Shown here in pieces: positions 1 to 5,950 of a stretch of DNA of 10,167 nucleotides. Location: assembly GCA_036375895.1 (NCBI GenBank), contig DASVBJ010000359.1:1-10167 (forward strand), read 5' to 3'. This DNA is from DASVBJ01 sp036375895 (GTDB lineage: Bacteria; Actinomycetota; Actinomycetes; JACCUZ01). Under the pieces are notes generated by a model that was given only the letters and a program-made list of their open reading frames with translations, made no database searches and was not told the origin of the DNA. A program made the position numbers and the translations under genes. The stretch's first letter is position 1. Each line of letters begins with the position of its first letter.

Positions 1-1055
1 GCACGCGACTGGTTCGGGTAGTTGTTCTTCTTGCTCGTGATCGCCTGGTAGTCCTTGGGGCTGATCCCCCCGACCCAGATGTTCGGGTTGTACGTCGGGT
101 AGCTGGCCATCGCGACGATGCCGCCCGTCTTGACGTCCATCACGACGATGGCCCCCGAGTCGGCCTTGAGCTTCTTCGCGAACCCCTTGTTGATGTCACC
201 CTGTGTGCGGGCGTGCTTGATGGCAGCGAGCAGCTGGGCCTCGGCGGCGGCCTGCACCTTCGCGTCGATCGTGGTCACGAGGTAGTTGCCCGGCTCGGCC
301 TCCGTCTCGGAGACGACGCCGCTCACGCCGCCGCGGTGGTCGACCGCCAGCAGCCTGACACCGGGGCTGCCGCGCAGGTCCGCGTCGTACTCCCGCTCGA
401 GCCCGGCCCGGCCGATCAGGTCCGTGCGCTGCAGCACGGTCTCCTTCTTGCCCTTGCCCGTGTCCTCCTTGCGCGCCGCCAGCTCCTCGTCCGTGACCGG
501 GCCTAGGTAGCCGAGCATGTGGGCCGCGTTGGCCCTCAGCGGCGCGGGATACTCGCGCACCGCCTGCAGCTCGGCGGTGACACCGGGGAAGTCCTCGCGA
601 CGCTCCATGATCTGCAGCGCCATCTGGGTGTCGGCCTCGTCGGTGACCGGGATCGGCTGGTACGGCGAGCCGTTGAAGCACTTCGGCGGCGGGGGCGCGT
701 CCGGGGTGCCGCAGAGCCGGGTCGCGTCCCACACGTCCTGGAACGGCTTGCCGACCACCTTGGCCACCTTCGCGACCAGCGCCCGGCCGCCGTCCTTCTG
801 GCGGAGCATCTCGGTGCGGCTGACGGAGACGACCAGCGCGGTCCGGTTCCGGGCCAGGGGACGGCCGCGCGAGTCGAGGATCATGCCGCGGGCGGCGGGC
901 GTGATGATCTCGCGGGTGCGGTTCTCCGCCGCCGCCTTGACGTAGTTGTCACCGGCGAGCACCTGCAGGTACCACAGCCGGCCCAGCAGCGTCAGCAGCA
1001 GGGACATCACCAGCACCTGCAGCACCACGAGCCGGAGCCTCGATCGTTCGCTCAC
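1..1055 (-). CDS. mrdA: Penicillin-binding protein 2, elongation transpeptidase (5' part; C-terminal half outside window)
   Basis: This is a class B penicillin-binding protein that cross-links peptidoglycan during lateral or spore-wall growth and partners with the RodA-type glycosyltransferase. It starts at GTG 1053-1055 and stays open to the left edge, giving 351 codons. Residues 1-8 are cytoplasmic and about 9-30 form the signal-anchor helix. The dimerisation-domain signature RGMILDSRGRPLARN is at 56-70, IGRAGLEREYDADLRG at 214-229, and the transpeptidase domain begins near SGAIVVMDVKTGGIVAMASYP at 300-320. The SxxK, SxN and KTG catalytic motifs lie beyond the window, so activity cannot be checked. 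Cys115 and Cys126 bracket a proline run in the extracytoplasmic part. It is the last visible gene of the mre cluster, 31 bases after mreD. A GGGGAGGGG ribosome-binding sequence supports the chosen start. In Streptomyces the next gene is the rodA homologue sfr; that would be expected to the left. Confidence 0.95.
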   Translation of the reverse strand, partial: MSERSRLRLVVLQVLVMSLLLTLLGRLWYLQVLAGDNYVKAAAENRTREIITPAARGMILDSRGRPLARNRTALVVSVSRTEMLRQKDGGRALVAKVAKVVGKPFQDVWDATRLCGTPDAPPPPKCFNGSPYQPIPVTDEADTQMALQIMERREDFPGVTAELQAVREYPAPLRANAAHMLGYLGPVTDEELAARKEDTGKGKKETVLQRTDLIGRAGLEREYDADLRGSPGVRLLAVDHRGGVSGVVSETEAEPGNYLVTTIDAKVQAAAEAQLLAAIKHARTQGDINKGFAKKLKADSGAIVVMDVKTGGIVAMASYPTYNPNIWVGGISPKDYQAITSKKNNYPNQSR

Positions 1056-1065
1056 CGGTGCGCTT

Positions 1066-1074
1066 CCCCTCCCC
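1066..1074 (-). promoter_or_regulatory. Ribosome-binding site of the PBP2 gene
   Basis: The coding-strand sequence GGGGAGGGG contains a GGAGG core about 10-12 bases before GTG 1055. It supports that GTG rather than a downstream start, and independent ribosome loading after the mreD stop. Confidence 0.6.
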
Positions 1075-1086
1075 GGGCGGGACCGG

Positions 1087-1602
1087 TCATCGTCGGAACA
1101 GCGGCTCGGGCTCGACGCGTCGCACCAGAGCCAGCACAGCGGACACGACGAACGGACTCAGCACCACATCGTAGAGAACGGCGGTGGGCGCGACCCGGGT
1201 CACCGCGGCGGCCGTCACGTGCGGGTCGTCGATGAGGGCGCCGATCCCGGCGTACAGCAGCACCGATCCGGCGGCGGCGAGCGCCACGACCAGGACCGGC
1301 ACGAACGCTGACCGGCGGGTCTCTCCCTTGGCGAGCCCGGCGGCGTAGCCCACCAGCCCCAGCACGAGCGTCCACCGCCCCACCGCGTGGTCGGCCGGGG
1401 GCACCAGGTCGCTCGCCAGTCCGGCCGCGAAACCGGTGACGAGCCCGAACGTCGGGCCGTGCGCGAGGGCGAGGGCGACCACGCCGAGCAGCACCAGATC
1501 GGGCGTGGCGCCCGGCAGCTGCAGCCGGGCGACGAACGTGACCTGGAGCATCAGCGCAGTGAGCACCACGGCGGCGGCCAGGGCGGCGCGGGACGGTGGC
1601 AC
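1087..1602 (-). CDS. mreD: Rod shape-determining membrane protein MreD
   Basis: MreD is an integral membrane component of the elongation complex, acting with MreC and PBP2/RodA. The 171-residue product is the usual size and almost wholly hydrophobic. Predicted helices lie near residues 6-25, 35-50, 52-66, 76-91, 98-119 and 137-160, with a short basic tail ending LFRR. The position between mreC and the PBP2 gene and the MreD-like N-terminal pattern (VTFVARLQLPGATPDLVLL) support the call; the family is poorly conserved in sequence. The start is GTG 1600-1602, one base after the mreC TGA (TGAGGTG). Translation is therefore probably coupled to mreC; only a weak purine stretch precedes it. Confidence 0.92.
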   Translation of the reverse strand: MPPSRAALAAAVVLTALMLQVTFVARLQLPGATPDLVLLGVVALALAHGPTFGLVTGFAAGLASDLVPPADHAVGRWTLVLGLVGYAAGLAKGETRRSAFVPVLVVALAAAGSVLLYAGIGALIDDPHVTAAAVTRVAPTAVLYDVVLSPFVVSAVLALVRRVEPEPLFRR

Positions 1603-1603
1603 C

Positions 1604-2548
1604 TCAGCCGCCGGGGGTGGCCGAGGGCGTGGCGGCCGGAGGCGGTGTCACGGTCACCGTCACCGTCGGCAGCGGCGTCGCGCTCGGGCGTGGCGGCAGC
1701 ACCGCGTCGCGGGGGTCGGCCCGGGGCGGCTGGACGACCACGGCCACCAGGTCCAGGGCGGTGAAGTCGACGAACGGCTTCACCTTCGCGGTCCGGGTCA
1801 GGGTGCCCGGCGTGCGGGCGACGCTCACGACCTCGCCGACCGGCACGCCCGGGACGTACGGCGTGGCGCCCCGCGACCCGAAGGTCACCAGCCGGTCCCC
1901 CTGGGAGACCGAGGACTGGCCGTCGAGCATCTGGAGGCTGAGGTTGGCGTGCCCCTCACCGGAGCTGATGCCGACCTCCATCGACCGCTCCAGCCGGACG
2001 CCGACCGCGGAGTCGGGGTCGATCGCCAGCAGCACGGTGGACGTCGTGGGTCCCACGGTCTTCACCCGGCCGACCAGCCCGTCGCCATTGATGACCGTCA
2101 TGTCCGACTTGACGCCGTCGCGGCTGCCCGCGTCGATGGTCACGGTCCAGGTGAAGCTCTGGGCCGAGCCGATCGCGATGACCTGGGCCGGGACGACCTT
2201 GTACTGCCCCGCCCCCGCCGTGCGCAGCAGCTTGTCGAGCTCCGCGGCCCGGTTGCGGGCCAGCTCGCTCGTGCGCAGCTGCTGGCGGAGGGTCTGGTTC
2301 TCCTTGCCGAGCCGGGCCGCCTCGGCCTTGCCGTCACCGAGGCTGCCCACGCTGTCGACGGCGTTGCTGACGGGGTCGGCGATCGCCGCAGCGGCCTTCT
2401 CCACCGGCCCGAACACGGCGGCCGCCAGCGAGCGGAGCCCGTTCAGGGGTGAGTTGTCACCACCGCGGTAGTCGATGGTGATGAAGCTGATCGAGGTCAG
2501 GAGCAGCAGAGCGAGCAGCACCCTGGTGCGTCGCGTGTCGCGGTTCAT
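1604..2548 (-). CDS. mreC: Rod shape-determining protein MreC
   Basis: MreC is a single-pass membrane protein whose extracytoplasmic domain activates PBP2 and links it to MreB and MreD. The 314-residue product has a basic N-terminus, a membrane helix at about 9-24 and an amphipathic, coiled-coil-forming stretch at about 73-108. The two-barrel MreC domain spans about 118-273 and includes VIAIGSAQSFTWTVTIDAGS (123-142) and GDGLVGRVKTVG (155-166). Residues 274-314 are a low-complexity tail rich in Pro, Thr, Val and Ala, with a TVTVTVT run; such tails are common in actinobacterial MreC and variable in length. The start is ATG 2546-2548 with GGAG four bases upstream. It lies 45 bases after mreB in the same transcription unit and abuts mreD. 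Confidence 0.96.
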   Translation of the reverse strand: MNRDTRRTRVLLALLLLTSISFITIDYRGGDNSPLNGLRSLAAAVFGPVEKAAAAIADPVSNAVDSVGSLGDGKAEAARLGKENQTLRQQLRTSELARNRAAELDKLLRTAGAGQYKVVPAQVIAIGSAQSFTWTVTIDAGSRDGVKSDMTVINGDGLVGRVKTVGPTTSTVLLAIDPDSAVGVRLERSMEVGISSGEGHANLSLQMLDGQSSVSQGDRLVTFGSRGATPYVPGVPVGEVVSVARTPGTLTRTAKVKPFVDFTALDLVAVVVQPPRADPRDAVLPPRPSATPLPTVTVTVTPPPAATPSATPGG

Positions 2549-2552
2549 GCCA

Positions 2553-2556
2553 CTCC
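2553..2556 (-). promoter_or_regulatory. Ribosome-binding site of mreC
   Basis: GGAG on the coding strand ends four bases before the mreC ATG (2548). The spacing is short but usable, and it fixes the start just downstream of the intercistronic stem-loop. Confidence 0.5.
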
Positions 2557-2562
2557 GGCTAA

Positions 2563-2593
2563 CGGGCAGGGGGCACGATCAGTGCCTCGCCCG
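2563..2593 (-). promoter_or_regulatory. Stem-loop between mreB and mreC
   Basis: An outer 5-bp stem (CGGGC 2563-2567 with GCCCG 2589-2593) and an inner 5-bp stem (GGCAC 2572-2576 with GTGCC 2582-2586) enclose a five-base loop, separated by an asymmetric internal loop. The structure begins directly after the mreB stop and ends a few bases before the mreC ribosome-binding site. No U-rich tract follows, so it is not a classical terminator. A role in partial attenuation or mRNA stability is inferred. Confidence 0.45.
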
Positions 2594-3625
2594 CTAGTGG
2601 CGCGGCTCGGAGATGAGGACCTGCTGCAGGGCCTCGAACTCCTCGACGCACTTGCCGGAACCCATGGCCACCGAGTCGAGCGGGCGGTCCGTGAGGTGGA
2701 TGGGCATGCCTGTCTCGTGCCGCAGCCGCTCGTCGAGGCCCTTGAGCAGCGCCCCGCCGCCGGTGATGACGATGCCCCGGTCCATGACGTCGCCGGAGAG
2801 CTCCGGTGGGCACTTGTCGAGGGTCGTCTTGACCGCGTCGATGATCGAGTTGACCGGCTCCTCGATCGCCTTGCGGATCTCCTCGGCGCTGACGACGATC
2901 GTCTTCGGCAGTCCGGACACGAGGTCGCGGCCACGGATCTCGGCGTGCGGCTCGTCGGGCGACGGGAAGGCCGACCCGATCGCCATCTTGATCTCTTCCG
3001 CGGTGCGCTCGCCCAGCATGAGCGAGTACTCCTTCTTCACGTACTGGATGATCGCGGTGTCCAGCTCGTCCCCGCCGGTGCGGATGGACTGGCTGGTCAC
3101 GATGCCGCCCAGGGAGATGACGGCCACCTCGGTCGTGCCGCCGCCGATGTCGACGACCATGTTGCCGGTCGGCTCGTGGACGGGGAGCCCGGCGCCGATC
3201 GCGGCGGCCATGGGCTCCTCGATGATGTAGACCTTGCGGGCCCCCGCCGCGTAGCCCGCGTCCTTGACGGCACGCTGCTCGACGCCGGTGATGCCGCTCG
3301 GGACGCAGACGACGATGCGCGGCTTGGCCAGGTGCCGGCGGCGGTGGACCTTCTGGATGAAGTAGCGCAGCATGCGCTCGGTCGTGTCGAAGTCGGCGAT
3401 GACGCCGTCCTTGAGCGGGCGGATCGCCACGATGTTGCCTGGCGTCCGGCCGATCATCTTCTTCGCCTCGGCGCCGACAGCGAGGATGCCGCCCGTGTTG
3501 GTGTTGATGGCCACCACCGAGGGCTCGTTCAGCACGATGCCCTTGCCGCGCACGTAGACGAGCGTGTTGGCCGTTCCGAGGTCCACGGCCATGTCGCGGC
3601 CGATGAAGGACATGTTGTTACCCAT
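2594..3625 (-). CDS. mreB: Actin-like cell-shape protein MreB
   Basis: MreB is the bacterial actin homologue: it binds ATP, polymerises under the membrane and positions the wall-elongation machinery; in Streptomyces it acts chiefly in spore-wall synthesis. The 343-residue length is typical. Visible ATPase-fold motifs are phosphate-1 DLGTANT (15-21), the conserved IIEEPMAAAIGAGLPVHE (134-151), phosphate-2 VVDIGGGTTE (157-166) and the adenosine loop TGGGALL (288-294). The C-terminal KCVEEFEALQQVL is family-typical. The start chosen is ATG 3623-3625 (MGNNMSFIGR), as in many actinobacterial homologues. A GGAAGG element lies 13 bases upstream, rather far, so the internal ATG at 3611-3613 (MSFIGRD) remains possible. 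It is the first gene of the mre unit, 125 bases after ndk, with its own putative promoter. Confidence 0.98.
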   Translation of the reverse strand: MGNNMSFIGRDMAVDLGTANTLVYVRGKGIVLNEPSVVAINTNTGGILAVGAEAKKMIGRTPGNIVAIRPLKDGVIADFDTTERMLRYFIQKVHRRRHLAKPRIVVCVPSGITGVEQRAVKDAGYAAGARKVYIIEEPMAAAIGAGLPVHEPTGNMVVDIGGGTTEVAVISLGGIVTSQSIRTGGDELDTAIIQYVKKEYSLMLGERTAEEIKMAIGSAFPSPDEPHAEIRGRDLVSGLPKTIVVSAEEIRKAIEEPVNSIIDAVKTTLDKCPPELSGDVMDRGIVITGGGALLKGLDERLRHETGMPIHLTDRPLDSVAMGSGKCVEEFEALQQVLISEPRH

Positions 3626-3699
3626 GAGCGGGGGGTGGCCTTCCGAAGTTCGCTGTCAAGGGACGCCGGGCGCACGCCTGTACCGCACGCGACCCAGCA

Positions 3700-3729
3700 A
3701 TGTTATCGGCGACAGCGTGCCGACCCCAA
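3700..3729 (-). promoter_or_regulatory. Putative promoter of the mreBCD-PBP2 unit
   Basis: On the minus strand a -35-like TTGGGG (3724-3729) and a -10-like TAACAT (3700-3705, TANNNT) are separated by 18 bases. Transcription would start near 3693 and leave a leader of about 68 bases before mreB. It lies in the 125-base gap after ndk, the largest on this strand. The -35 match is only partial. Confidence 0.45.
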
Positions 3730-3750
3730 AGCCGGCGGCGTGTCAGATCA

Positions 3751-4158
3751 CTAAAGGTTTGGGAAGAAATTGGCGATCTCGCGGGCCGCGGAGTCGGGCG
3801 AGTCGGACGCGTGGACCAGGTTCTCCCGGTTCGAGAGCGACAGGTCACCACGAATCGTCCCGGCGGCCGCCTTGCGGCCGTCGGTGGCCCCGACCAGCGC
3901 GCGGACGACCGCGATGGCCTCGTCGCCCTCGAGCACCGCGGCCAGGAGCGGGCCGGAGGTGATGAACTCCCGCAGCGGCGGATAGAAGTCCTTCTCGACG
4001 TGCTCGGCGTAGTGGCGGTCGGCCAGAGCCCCGTCGATCTGCCGCAGCTCCAGCGCCACGAGCGCGAGGCCCTTGCGCTCGAACCGGGACAGCACCTCCC
4101 CCGCCAGGCCACGGCGTACGGCGTCGGGCTTGACAAGGACCAGGGTTCGCTCGCTCAC
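3751..4158 (-). CDS. ndk: Nucleoside diphosphate kinase
   Basis: Ndk transfers the gamma-phosphate of ATP to nucleoside diphosphates through a phosphohistidine intermediate and balances the NTP/dNTP pools in the cytoplasm. The 135-residue product is the standard bacterial length. It opens with the family N-terminus RTLVLVKPDAVRRG (4-17), with Lys10 of the nucleotide-binding site. It carries the active-site signature NLVHASDSPDSA (113-124), with catalytic His116, and ends in FFPNL. The start is GTG 4156-4158, 11 bases after the DUF4233 stop; no strong ribosome-binding site is visible, so coupling to the upstream gene is likely. Linkage to folC and DUF4233 on one side and mreB on the other is the usual actinobacterial order. 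Confidence 0.98.
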   Translation of the reverse strand: MSERTLVLVKPDAVRRGLAGEVLSRFERKGLALVALELRQIDGALADRHYAEHVEKDFYPPLREFITSGPLLAAVLEGDEAIAVVRALVGATDGRKAAAGTIRGDLSLSNRENLVHASDSPDSAAREIANFFPNL

Positions 4159-4169
4159 GGGCCGGGAGC

Positions 4170-4505
4170 CTACTGGGCGCGCCCGCGTGCCTCGGCCTGC
4201 AGGTGCTCGACCCGGCGGCCGAGCACGATGGCCGTGACCCACAGCGCCGCGAACACCGCTCCGAGGAAGAACATCGCCGGTACGACGAGGCCCGCGGCGA
4301 TCACGACGGCCTGCAGCAAGGACCCGACCACGTAGGCCCAGCGCCGGCGCAGCAGCCCGGCGAGCAGCAGGCAGGCGAGCGCGAGCCCGCCGCCCACCAG
4401 CCACACCGTCCGGCCGTCGACGTCGCTCAGGTCCTTGGCCACCAGCGTCGCGAACAGCACGACGAGCCCCTCGAACACCAGCACGCTGGCCGCCAGCACG
4501 CGCAC
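4170..4505 (-). CDS. DUF4233 family small membrane protein
   Basis: This is a 111-residue integral membrane protein of unknown function. Hydrophobic helices lie near residues 4-22, 33-52, 55-74 and 75-96, with the positive cluster LLRRRW at 51-56 between helices two and three and a charged C-terminal tail from about 97. Proteins of this size and pattern lying between folC and ndk belong to the actinobacterial DUF4233 family; I assign it by hydropathy and position. The start GTG 4503-4505 lies one base after the folC TGA (TGACGTG), indicating translational coupling with folC. No catalytic motif can be seen. Its fixed location suggests a function connected with the folate or nucleotide genes, but this is inference. 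Confidence 0.85.
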   Translation of the reverse strand: MRVLAASVLVFEGLVVLFATLVAKDLSDVDGRTVWLVGGGLALACLLLAGLLRRRWAYVVGSLLQAVVIAAGLVVPAMFFLGAVFAALWVTAIVLGRRVEHLQAEARGRAQ

Positions 4506-4506
4506 G

Positions 4507-5844
4507 TCAGCTCCCGCCGAGCAGCGTCCGGGCCTCCGCCACCGTCACGATCGACCCGGTGACCAGCACGCCCGCGCCGGCGAGGTCGCCCTCCTCCTCG
4601 GCGAGGGCGACGGCGGCGTCGATCGCGTCGTCGAGCCGCGGGACGACGTCCACTCGGTCGGCACCGAAGACCTCCACGGCGGCCGCGGCCAGGTCGTCGG
4701 CCGGCATCGCCCGGGGGGTGCTCGCCTCCGTCACGACCACCTCGGCCAGCACCGGCTCGAGCGCGGCCAGCATGCCGCGCACGTCCTTGTCGGCCATCGC
4801 GGCGAACACTCCCACGAGACGGGTGAACCCGAACGACTCCGAGACCGCCTCGGCCGTGGCGGCCGTCCCGGCGGGGTTGTGGGCCGCGTCGAGCACGATC
4901 GTCGGCGAGCGGCGCACCACCTCGAGCCGGCCCGGCGACGAGACGCCCGCGAAGGCGGCCCGCACGAGGTCGGTGTCCAGCTGGCCGCGGGCCTCGTGGC
5001 CGCCGCCGAGAAAGGCCTCGACCGCGGCGAGGGCGCAGGCCGCGTTGTGCGCCTGGTGCGCGCCGTGCAGCGGCAGGAAGACGTCGTCGTACTCCCCCGC
5101 GAGCCCGCGCAGGCTGACCAGCTGCCCGCCGACCGCGAGCGCCCGGCTCAGCACGCCGAACTCCAGGCCCTCCCGGGCCACGACCGCGTCCACCTCGACC
5201 GAGCGCCGGAGCAGCACCTCGGCGGCCTCGACCGGCTGCTGGGCGAGCACGCCGTACGACTTGGGCTTGAGGATCCCCGCCTTCTCCGCGGCGATCTCCG
5301 CGACCGTCGACCCGAGGAACCGCACATGGTCGACCGCGATCGGGGTGACGACGGCCACCTGCGCGTCGGCCACGTTGGTGGCGTCCCACACGCCGCCCAT
5401 GCCGACCTCCACCACGGCGACGTCCACCGGGGCATCGGCGAACGCGACGTAGGCCATGGCGGTCAGCACCTCGAAGAACGACAGGGAGACCCCCTGGCGC
5501 TCATCCACCATCGTGAGGTACGGCGCGACGTCGCCGTACGTGTCGATGAATCGTTCGACGTCGATCGGCTGGCCGTCGAAGGAGATGCGCTCCCGCATGG
5601 TGTGCAGGTGAGGGCTGGTGAAGCGGCCGGTCCGCAGGCCGAACTGGCGAAGCAGCGCCTCGATCATGCGGGTGGTGGAGGTCTTCCCGTTGGTGCCGGC
5701 GACCTGGATGACCGGTGCGGCGTCCTGGGGGTCACCGAGGATGTCGAGCAGCGCGCGGATCCGGTCCAGCGACGGGACGAGGTCGTGCTCCGGAGCCCGC
5801 GACATGATCGCCTGCTCGATCTGGGCCAGCCGCTGCGCGCTCAC
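4507..5844 (-). CDS. folC: Dihydrofolate synthase / folylpolyglutamate synthase
   Basis: FolC adds glutamate to dihydropteroate and/or extends the glutamate tail of reduced folates, using ATP, in the cytoplasm. The 445-residue product shows the Mur-ligase-like layout: P-loop VAGTNGKTST (48-57), omega-loop FTSPHL (75-80), VEVGMGGVWDATN (145-157), DHVRFLG (172-178), AAEKAGILKP (185-194), HNAACALAA (266-274), PGRLEVV (304-310) and the C-domain hallmark VLDAAHNPAG (317-326). The start GTG 5842-5844 retains the N-terminal helix (RLAQIEQAIMSR) that actinobacterial homologues share; the reading frame stays open further upstream, but that part would overlap valS antisense. No ribosome-binding site is evident and TAGACT lies eight bases upstream, which fits a leaderless mRNA. 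It is the first gene of folC-DUF4233-ndk. Whether it is bifunctional cannot be decided from sequence. Confidence 0.96.
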   Translation of the reverse strand: MSAQRLAQIEQAIMSRAPEHDLVPSLDRIRALLDILGDPQDAAPVIQVAGTNGKTSTTRMIEALLRQFGLRTGRFTSPHLHTMRERISFDGQPIDVERFIDTYGDVAPYLTMVDERQGVSLSFFEVLTAMAYVAFADAPVDVAVVEVGMGGVWDATNVADAQVAVVTPIAVDHVRFLGSTVAEIAAEKAGILKPKSYGVLAQQPVEAAEVLLRRSVEVDAVVAREGLEFGVLSRALAVGGQLVSLRGLAGEYDDVFLPLHGAHQAHNAACALAAVEAFLGGGHEARGQLDTDLVRAAFAGVSSPGRLEVVRRSPTIVLDAAHNPAGTAATAEAVSESFGFTRLVGVFAAMADKDVRGMLAALEPVLAEVVVTEASTPRAMPADDLAAAAVEVFGADRVDVVPRLDDAIDAAVALAEEEGDLAGAGVLVTGSIVTVAEARTLLGGS

Positions 5845-5852
5845 GCCGCCCG

Positions 5853-5858
5853 AGTCTA
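5853..5858 (-). promoter_or_regulatory. Putative -10 box of folC (leaderless transcript)
   Basis: TAGACT on the minus strand fits the actinobacterial TANNNT consensus and lies exactly eight bases before the folC GTG at 5844. No Shine-Dalgarno lies in the intervening GC-rich octamer, and no good -35 hexamer is seen at 16-19 bases. Confidence 0.5.
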
Positions 5859-5936
5859 GGTGCCCTCCCCGCCCGCGTTGGTCGACTGGGGCAGGGGGGC
5901 GGGGGAACTGATGCGACGGGACGGCGCCGCGCTCCA

Positions 5937-5942
5937 TAGGAT
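5937..5942 (+). promoter_or_regulatory. Putative -10 box of valS (leaderless transcript)
   Basis: TAGGAT fits TANNNT and ends eight bases before ATG 5951; a weak -35-like TGCGAC is at 5912-5917. The embedded AGGA (5938-5941), nine bases from the ATG, could instead be a ribosome-binding site, so the two readings compete. Confidence 0.5.
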
Positions 5943-5950
5943 CGCGTGTC

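Noticed and set aside
2582..3754. A 390-codon plus-strand frame antisense to mreB.
   Set aside because: Shadow frame of a strongly conserved gene; no motif, and it continues into the mreB promoter region without a credible start.
1041..4158. Near-identical first codons of the PBP2 gene and ndk (both begin GTG AGC GAR CGA).
   Set aside because: The shared Met-Ser-Glu-Arg start spans only about 12 bases and is a common beginning in GC-rich genomes; no wider repeat surrounds it.
4435..5859. A 474-codon plus-strand frame antisense to folC and DUF4233.
   Set aside because: Composition is Arg/Asp/His-rich and low complexity, and the minus strand encodes well-conserved FolC motifs throughout.
5845..5950. 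T-box or other tRNA-sensing riboswitch upstream of valS.
   Set aside because: The spacer is only 106 bases, has no T-box consensus or specifier stem, and the probable transcription start is at or next to the ATG.
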